From Mytilinidion resinicola (Eukaryota > Ascomycota > Dothideomycetes > Mytilinidiales > Mytilinidiaceae), in the NCBI RefSeq assembly GCF_010093595.1, contig NW_022985449.1, positions 431,410-495,409 on the forward strand: 64,000 bases of DNA. Reading direction: 5' to 3'. Both the position numbers and the translations under genes were made by a program. Below, one piece after another: positions 58,221 to 64,000 of the stretch. The notes under the pieces were generated by a model, which was given only the letters and a program-made list of their open reading frames with translations, had not been told where the DNA came from and ran no database searches. The number at the start of each line of letters is the position of its first letter. Position 1 is the stretch's first letter.

Positions 58221-58329
58221 CGTACCACTGTGATTTCCGAGTAGATTCAGTCACGTGACGTAATCTCGGTGGCAAAATTCATTAAATCTAGTCACGTGAC
58301 TGAATCTGCTCGGAAATCACGGTGGTACG
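58221..58329. repeat. Inverted repeat with CACGTG at both arm ends (MITE-like)
   Basis: Arms 58221-58259 and 58291-58329 (39 nt each) match at 37 positions as reverse complements, around a 31-nt loop. Each arm runs from CGTACCAC through GATTTCCGAG to AGATTCAGTCACGTGAC. Both inner ends carry GTCACGTGAC, the palindromic core bound by bHLH factors such as Cbf1. No clear target-site duplication flanks it. It may be a tiny non-autonomous transposon or a cruciform-prone regulatory element. Confidence 0.75.
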
Positions 58330-58737
58330 TAAGAACGTTTATTTACTCCTACTTATCTTTTCTCACTACGTATTTCCGGCATCAAACTCCTTCCAGAACT
58401 GCTATCTAACACACGCAACGTTTATAACAAACAATACAGACTTTGTATTGAACCAATCTACCTCCAATGCACTTGCCTCACGGCCAGCTAACAGGATCAC
58501 CAAATAAGAAGAGAGTGCGGAGTGTATTTTCTCCACGTGGAGGAGACACCTTCCGTGTAGAGCAGACTTCCTCCATGGGTAGATGCTCTCTAAAGAGTAT
58601 TCCTACTACTCGTTTGACTCTTCGTCCCCACCACCTCGCCTAGGTCCTAGCTGTCTCACAGCAAGAAACTCTACAGGACTCAACCGTATCTCCCACGCCA
58701 CGTTATCCCCCAACTGCCTCCCCTTTTCAATCCCTAA
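58330..58737. other. Spacer to the LINE insertion
   Basis: No gene. Contains the palindrome CTCCACGTGGAG near 58536 within a stretch of GGAGGAG/CTTCCTCC words. Confidence 0.4.
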
Positions 58738-58749
58738 TCTCTCCTACTA
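58738..58749. repeat. Target-site duplication, 3' copy of the LINE
   Basis: TCTCTCCTACTA, identical to 63533-63544, directly abutting the (TAA)5 tail of the element. Confidence 0.8.
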
Positions 58750-58771
58750 TTATTATTATTATTAGGTTCTA

Positions 58772-61700
58772 TTAGGCCGATTTAGCTCCCGTTAGGGTCC
58801 ATGCGGCAGTGCTATNNNNNNNNNNNNNNNNNNNNNNNNNNNNNNNNNNNNNNNNNNNNNNNNNNNNNNNNNNNNNNNNNNNNNNNNNNNNNNNNNNNNN
58901 NNNNNNNNNNNNNNNNNNNNNNNNNNNNNNNNNNNNNNNNNNNNNNNNNNNNNNNNNNNNNNNNNNNNNNNNNNNNNNNNNNNNNNNNNNNNNNNNNNNN
59001 NNNNNNNNNNNNNNNNNNNNNNNNNNNNNNNNNNNNNNNNNNNNNNNNNNNNNNNNNNNNNNNNNNNNNNNNNNNNNNNNNNNNNNNNNNNNNNNNNNNN
59101 NNNNNNNNNNNNNNNNNNNNNNNNNNNNNNNNNNNNNNNNNNNNNNNNNNNNNNNNNNNNNNNNNNNNNNNNNNNNNNNNNNNNNNNNNNNNNNNNNNNN
59201 NNNNNNNNNNNNNNNNNNNNNNNNNNNNNNNNNNNNNNNNNNNNNNNNNNNNNNNNNNNNNNNNNNNNNNNNNNNNNNNNNNNNNNNNNNNNNNNNNNNN
59301 NNNNNNNNNNNNNNNNNNNNNNNNNNNNNNNNNNNNNNNNNNNNNNNNNNNNNNNNNNNNNNNNNNNNNNNNNNNNNNNNNNNNNNNNNNNNNNNNNNNN
59401 NNNNNNNNNNNNNNNNNNNNNNNNNNNNNNNNNNNNNNNNNNNNNNNNNNNNNNNNNNNNNNNNNNNNNNNNNNNNNNNNNNNNNNNNNNNNNNNNNNNN
59501 NNNNNNNNNNNNNNNNNNNNNNNNNNNNNNNNNNNNNNNNNNNNNNNNNNNNNNNGTTGCCTGATTCTTGTTCCATTTCGTGTTGAGGGCCGGCGTAGGG
59601 GGGCCCCTTCGTTTCTTCCTGTGGGCCTCCCATTCGTCCCTCCACCTTTCCTCGTACGCTTCCTGTATTGCTCCTCGTCTTAAAAGCTTGTACAAGTTGT
59701 CTGACTGCCCTTCGTACCTCGGGGCTAGTGCTGTGGCCTTAACCGCGAGCCTCTTCAGTACGTCACGCCGGCTCGGCTCGTATTTAGGCGTTTTCCTAGG
59801 CTTATAGTGTCTCCTAATAGTGTCTCTGATAGTGCGGCACGTGGTCTCAATATGCTCTCTAGCCTGGCCCGCGCGCGTGCGGTCCGCGTACGCCACCGCG
59901 AGTTCCTCTAGCTTAAGCCTTAGGGGGGGGCAAGAGGTCTTGTGTTCAAGCGTCTTGATGTCTGTTGTCTTGTACGCCCCTGCGATAGCACGGAGGCAGT
60001 GGTTCTGGGCCGTTTCAAGTTGTTTAATCTTTGCTTTGCTAATTTATTCCTTTATGCCTGGCGTTGGAAACCAGGTGGTGCACCCATACGTAAGGACCGG
60101 CCTAATAACTGCTGAGTATATATGCCGTGCTTTTTGGAAGCTTGCGCCCCATGTTGATGCCGTTAGCCGTGTAAGGGCTCCTATCTGTGTTATAGCCTTT
60201 TCCTTTGTAATGCGTATATGCGGGCCCCATTTAAGTTTAGAGTCCACCTGGACTCCAAGCACGCGGAGCTCTGTAATTGGGCCCTCTGTAAAGCCCCGAA
60301 TATTTACTATAGCCTTTACATTTACCGCATTTGAACGGCGCCTTGTAAAGTGTATAAGGTGATACTTATCCGGGGCAAACACTACGCCGTGCTTCTTCGC
60401 CCACTCCATGCACCGTACATGCGCACTTTTGATTGCCCTGCAGTTTTCTTCCGTGCTTCTGCTGAATGTGAGGATGTTGGTGTTGTCTACAAACCCGTAG
60501 GCTGTTGTATTGCCTTCTTATAGTGCCGGCAGGAGCGTGCTTGCAAAGAATAAGAAGAGGATCGGCGAGAGTGAGGATCCTTGTGGTATGCCTGTGTTAA
60601 CCGGGATAGTCTTGGCGATGTATCTTCCAATAGAGAGTCTTATAGTTCGGTCCTGTAGGAACAATTCTGTGAATTGGACCATCCATTCCGGTACACGTTG
60701 GACCCGTAGGTTGTGTATTATTCTCTCGTAAGATACTCTATCAAAGGCCCCCAAGATGTCCAGGCTAAGGAGGGAGGCAACAAGGTGAGAGTTGCCCTTC
60801 CATACAGTTTGTATTTGTTCCGTGAGGAGTTCCAGTGCTGTCTGCGTAGATCGTTCGGGCCTTGCGCCCATTTGGCTCGGTGGGAGCATGCCTTTCTCCT
60901 CTGCTATCTTAGATAGTTTTCGTGCTACAATGCGTTCGAGCAGCTTGCCTACTGTTTCCAGCAGCGCAATTGGCCTGTACGACTTCGCTGTGTTGTAGGA
61001 CGCTTTCTAAGGCTTGCGTAGCACTACGGTGATTGATTCTTTGTACGGCCGTGGGTGGTGCCCCATACGCACGCACCTGGTGAAGAACCTGGCCAGCGTT
61101 GGTGCTAGCTGCGTTTCGCATTTCTTAAGGATCCTGTTAGTTATCTTTGTAATGCCCGGGGCCTTGTCCGGGGCTATTCCCATCAGCGCGGAGAGGACGT
61201 CTTCCACCGTAACGTCTTGTGAGGACTCGTACGGCTCTGGGTATTGGTATCCTTCAATGTCGGAGAGGTCTGCCTCCACGGGGGGTGGGAAGAACTGTTC
61301 CGCAAGTATTTGGGCCTTGGTCTCGTTGTCTGTGTAGAGCGTTGTGTTGTTGGGCCGTGAAAGAGGGGGGAATTGAGGCGGTGGCCGTGGTTCCTTTCCA
61401 ACAGTTCTGCCCTATTTGGCTAGCTTCCATACGCCTTTCGGATCCGACGTGATCTTGTCTACTGTGCGGCGCCATGCTTTTGTGCTCTCTTTGCGTATAG
61501 CCCTCTTCTTTCTGTTGCACTGTACTCTGTACAAAATCCAGTCCTCTACTGTTCTTAACAAGCGCCAGGTCCTATAGGCCCGCCTCGTCTCCCGCACTTC
61601 CTCGGTGCACTCTGTTGACCACGCAGGTGATGCTTGTTTCGACGGCTTTGCGAGTGGTATGGTTTCGTCTATTATAGCTTATATACACTCATGTAGGCGG

Positions 61701-62617
61701 TGTGCAAACATATTAAGATCTTCCTCCGTCTCCTGCGGGTCGTTCCGAGTTTCTAGCTCGTCTAGCCGTATTGCTAGGTTCTCTCGTACTTCTTTCCATG
61801 CTACATCCTTCCACAGCCTACGCTGCGGGGGTTCGGCTGCCTTTGGTGGTGAGACATCGAACTCCGTGTATATAGGCCGGTGATCAGAGTCGCAGTTCCA
61901 TTCCTCTCGGACCGTGGAGGAAATTATTTGTTCTGTTAGCCACCCTGTTGTGAACGTAAGGTCAATTGTAGACCACGATGTTCCTCTTGCCCATGTCTCT
62001 AGCCCTTCCTCCGTGGCTAGGTCCATGCCTGCTTCGCGCGTGATGCGGAGGAGCTCCTCTGCTTACTCCTCGATTTGCACAACTCGAACTCCTCCCTATA
62101 GCGGATGGTGTAGGTTCATGTCTCCGACAAGGATATGTTCCGCTTCGGTATTGTTCAGCAGTAGGGGTAGTTCCTGTATAATACTGTTGGGGTTCGGGTT
62201 GTAGATGTTGTGAATATGGATCCTCTCTCCCCCTGCGCAAAGGGAGAGGGTGTTAAGATCTGGTGAGTGGTGCACAACCGTCCACTCGTTAATGTCTAGT
62301 TGTTTATTGACGTATGTGCAGGCTCTTGTGTGTTCCTCTCCTGCGTGCAGTAGATGGTATAACTTTGTTATATGCGTTGTATGCACTGTGTGCCCCTGCC
62401 CCTGCCCGCGTGGGTTCCTCCACGGTTCTTGTATGGCTAGTACCATAGGTTGCGGGCTGGCGTTCTCCGCCTTTTCAAGGAACTCCTTCTGAGTTGTTGA
62501 GTTCTTGTGGACGTTATACTGTATAATAGTGAGGTTGTTCGGTCGTTCTAATATTGGCTCATCTCGGTGTCCTCTTATTGTTTCTTGGCTTGCCCGTTGT
62601 CTACCTGGGTCCTTTGC
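58772..62617 (-). pseudogene. LINE ORF2: endonuclease-reverse transcriptase, seven in-frame stops
   Basis: One frame carries the whole protein. Endonuclease motifs: IIQYNVHKN, MVLAIQEPWRNPRG, IHNIYNPNPNS, ILVGDMNLHHPL and CDSDHRPIYTEFDV. RT motifs: APDKAPGITKITNRILKKC, SYRPIALLETVGKLLE, LLSLDILGAFDRVSYERI, NTGIPQGSSLSPILFLFF and AYGFVDNTNILTFS. In the RT active site the usual D-D pair reads D-N, a further loss. Stops lie at 62096, about 62063, 61679, 61412, 61007, 60518 and 60044 (left edge of each codon). Each is explained by Gln or Trp codons changed by C-to-T or G-to-A. The frame opens at 62617, overlapping the end of ORF1, with no upstream ATG, so initiation was probably by frameshift or re-initiation. 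The C-terminus is partly in the N gap. Confidence 0.88.
58816..59555. other. Assembly gap of 740 N inside the LINE
   Basis: All positions are N. ORF calls across it are meaningless; gap length may be an estimate. Confidence 0.99.
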
Positions 62618-63510
62618 TCAGCGTGGATCTGTTGGTTGGCTAGGTTGTTTTGTGATAATGGTATTTGAACCTCTCCGCTTAATGTTAGCCAATCGCCTCC
62701 GCCGTACATGGTTTGTGTAGCTAGCTGTGATGATGCTTCCGGCAGCGTAGCTAATCGGTTGGGTCGCGTAAATTGGGCGGGCTGCGTTCCACTTCCGATT
62801 CCAAATGCCTCGTTGATGGCGGGCTGGTCCTTGTCCGCTGTGAGCACCTTCTTCGGCCGCCCAGGTCCGGGTCTCTTCGAGGGTGCAGGTACAGTGGAAG
62901 CCGTGGATGTCATAGAGTCCATAGAGGAGGGCTCCTCTGCTTGTGTCTCGAACTCCCCTGTATGTCGCACCCTCTTCTTTGGAGCTATCTTCCTTGCGTG
63001 CTGTTGTTTGTCGTGTGACTGCGCTTGGAACATATATGGTTCGTTGCGCTCTGCGGGGTATTGGCGTGGTGTTGTCCATTTCTTGTTAAGGGCCCTTTGC
63101 TGGGCCCCCTTTCGAACAGTGCATTCGGCACTGTATGACGGGTGGTTTCTGTTGCAGTTTGCGCATTTCTTGATGGTCTTGTCCGGGCACACTCTCGTGT
63201 TGTGCTCGCCTGCGCACACTGCGCATTTGACGTTCTTTTTGCAGTACCTCGCGACGTGCCCGTAGCCCTGGCAGTTGAAGCACTGCGTGGCTGCAAATCC
63301 TGCCTCGTACCTTGAGGCGTCGAGTACATAGCCTCCCCAAGCGATGCCGTTGTTGATGGCGTTGTTCGCCATTGCTTCTGTTCGTACGCCTACGATGGCC
63401 GAGCTTGCACGCCGTGCTGGGTTTGCCCGCGCCGCGGCAATAGCTGCCTTGTTCTTCCATGTGATCTTGTCGATTGTGAGTCCTGGGTTATGGGTTGCGT
63501 TGTTTTCCAT
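62575..63510 (-). CDS. LINE ORF1: Gag-like nucleic-acid-binding protein with CCHC knuckles, 311 aa
   Basis: Open over its visible length. Zinc knuckles at about residues 77-120: CFNCQGYGHVARYC (CX2CX4HX4C), CAVCAGEHNTRVC and CANCNRNHPSYSAEC. The N-terminus is short (MENNATHNPGLTIDKITW) compared with Tad-type ORF1 proteins, and sits next to the target-site duplication, so it is likely truncated. The C-terminal third is Pro/Thr/Gln-rich and disordered. It would bind LINE RNA and assist target-primed reverse transcription. It overlaps the start of the ORF2 frame. Confidence 0.85.
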   Translation of the reverse strand: MENNATHNPGLTIDKITWKNKAAIAAARANPARRASSAIVGVRTEAMANNAINNGIAWGGYVLDASRYEAGFAATQCFNCQGYGHVARYCKKNVKCAVCAGEHNTRVCPDKTIKKCANCNRNHPSYSAECTVRKGAQQRALNKKWTTPRQYPAERNEPYMFQAQSHDKQQHARKIAPKKRVRHTGEFETQAEEPSSMDSMTSTASTVPAPSKRPGPGRPKKVLTADKDQPAINEAFGIGSGTQPAQFTRPNRLATLPEASSQLATQTMYGGGDWLTLSGEVQIPLSQNNLANQQIHAEQRTQVDNGQAKKQ

Positions 63511-63532
63511 TACATCCTTCCGTAGGCTCGGG

Positions 63533-63544
63533 TCTCTCCTACTA
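63533..63544. repeat. Target-site duplication, 5' copy of the LINE
   Basis: TCTCTCCTACTA, identical to 58738-58749; marks the insertion point and the 5' end of the element. Confidence 0.8.
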
Positions 63545-64000
63545 CTTACTTAAAATGGTTCATCCCGTCTCGATTTCTAAGAAAGATTAGCCCTTGCGGC
63601 CGCCGAGATGAATTCAAAAGAAGCGACCTTTCATTAGCGCGCCTTCGCAGGGCGCCGTATTCTTTGATAACTACAAAACGAGATACCGCAAAGGCAGAGC
63701 TATCACCGTTTATGCAGCTGTGTGGCACGCTTTGACAATGATCTCGACCTAATTAAAGTGGCTGAATGGAAAAGAACAGATTTCAGGTGATGCAGACGCC
63801 TTACCTAATCCGCAGGCCTAAAGCTCGATCTCGAGAGCAACAAGACTTTTGAGTGAAGAGATCTGCACGCAGATCCATCTACCACGGAGATGCGTCCGTG
63901 CCGTTGTCCATCACGATGTGGGGATGAGCTTGGTGCGAGTATTTTGGATGCATAATCTCAAATGAAAAATCTGTTGATTGAGTACTTTGAATTGCCCATT
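63545..64000. other. Right-edge sequence, no feature seen
   Basis: About 450 bases without a supported gene, repeat or RNA. Confidence 0.4.

Larger units (their letters stand above)
58750..63532 (-). mobile_element. Non-LTR retrotransposon (LINE, Tad/I-like), inactivated
   Basis: Element on the minus strand between 12-bp direct repeats. It has an ORF1 with CCHC knuckles, an ORF2 with AP-endonuclease and reverse transcriptase, and a 3' (TAA)5 tail at 58750-58764, the I/Tad-type ending. ORF1 begins only about 20 bp inside the 5' boundary and has no N-terminal region or 5' UTR, so the copy is probably 5'-truncated. ORF2 is cut by seven stops but by no frameshift. A 740-N gap (58816-59555) hides the RNase H-like C-terminal part. 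Confidence 0.9.

Noticed and set aside
58801..59586. Open frames of 251-277 codons on the plus strand across the N gap
   Set aside because: Artefact of untranslated N positions.

Overview
The window is nuclear DNA of a filamentous ascomycete (Pezizomycotina; Dothideomycetes-like gene content is my inference). The evidence is short introns (about 45-75 nt) with GT-AG ends and CTRAY branch sites, fungal families (Asl1-type GH128, DUF1996-WSC, a C2H2+Zn2Cys6 regulator, a CCG-6-like wall protein) and full-length housekeeping genes with fungal exon layouts. About 20 genes or gene remnants are supported. Exon joins below were worked out by hand from reading-frame phase and conserved protein motifs.

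Layout. 0-2.5 kb: the 5' part of the CHL1/DDX11 helicase gene runs off the left edge, divergent from a three-exon gene of unknown function. 2.6-6.2 kb: degenerate ~109-bp tandem repeats in two orientations surround a two-exon membrane-protein gene. 7-15 kb: secreted DUF1996-WSC protein, a dead MFS transporter, and a GH128 wall glucanase. 18-31 kb: dense housekeeping block with CUL3 (-), ZIM17 (+), TFIIIC 90-kDa-type subunit (-), ALG1 (-) and MSC2 zinc transporter (+). 32-44 kb: accessory block with an SDR of the 3-ketoacyl/17beta-HSD type, a small unknown gene, a bipartite zinc-finger regulator convergent with a second SDR, a ten-copy ~180-bp repeat array, a broken small membrane gene and a SET-domain gene. 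46-57 kb: CCG-6-like wall protein, UBP14/USP5, ISU1 and RAD54. 57-64 kb: a retropepsin-like ORF of copia ancestry with a replaced catalytic aspartate, a CACGTG-bearing inverted repeat, and a LINE (Tad/I-like) flanked by a 12-bp target-site duplication, killed only by nonsense changes and containing a 740-N gap.

How genes relate. The regulator (37.6 kb) and SDR (39.4 kb) look like a small regulon: CGG-N9-CCG sites of nearly the same sequence lie about 140-180 bp upstream of each, and the SDR side carries three copies at exactly 21-bp spacing. CHL1 and RAD54 both serve genome maintenance, ALG1 and MSC2 both act at the ER and share a divergent promoter, ZIM17 and ISU1 are mitochondrial, and CUL3 and UBP14 belong to the ubiquitin system. 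The most unusual gene structure is in ISU1, whose first intron fits AT-AC ends rather than GT-AG. The mobile and decayed sequences (LINE, MFS pseudogene) carry stops that C-to-T/G-to-A change would produce, compatible with RIP but not proof of it.
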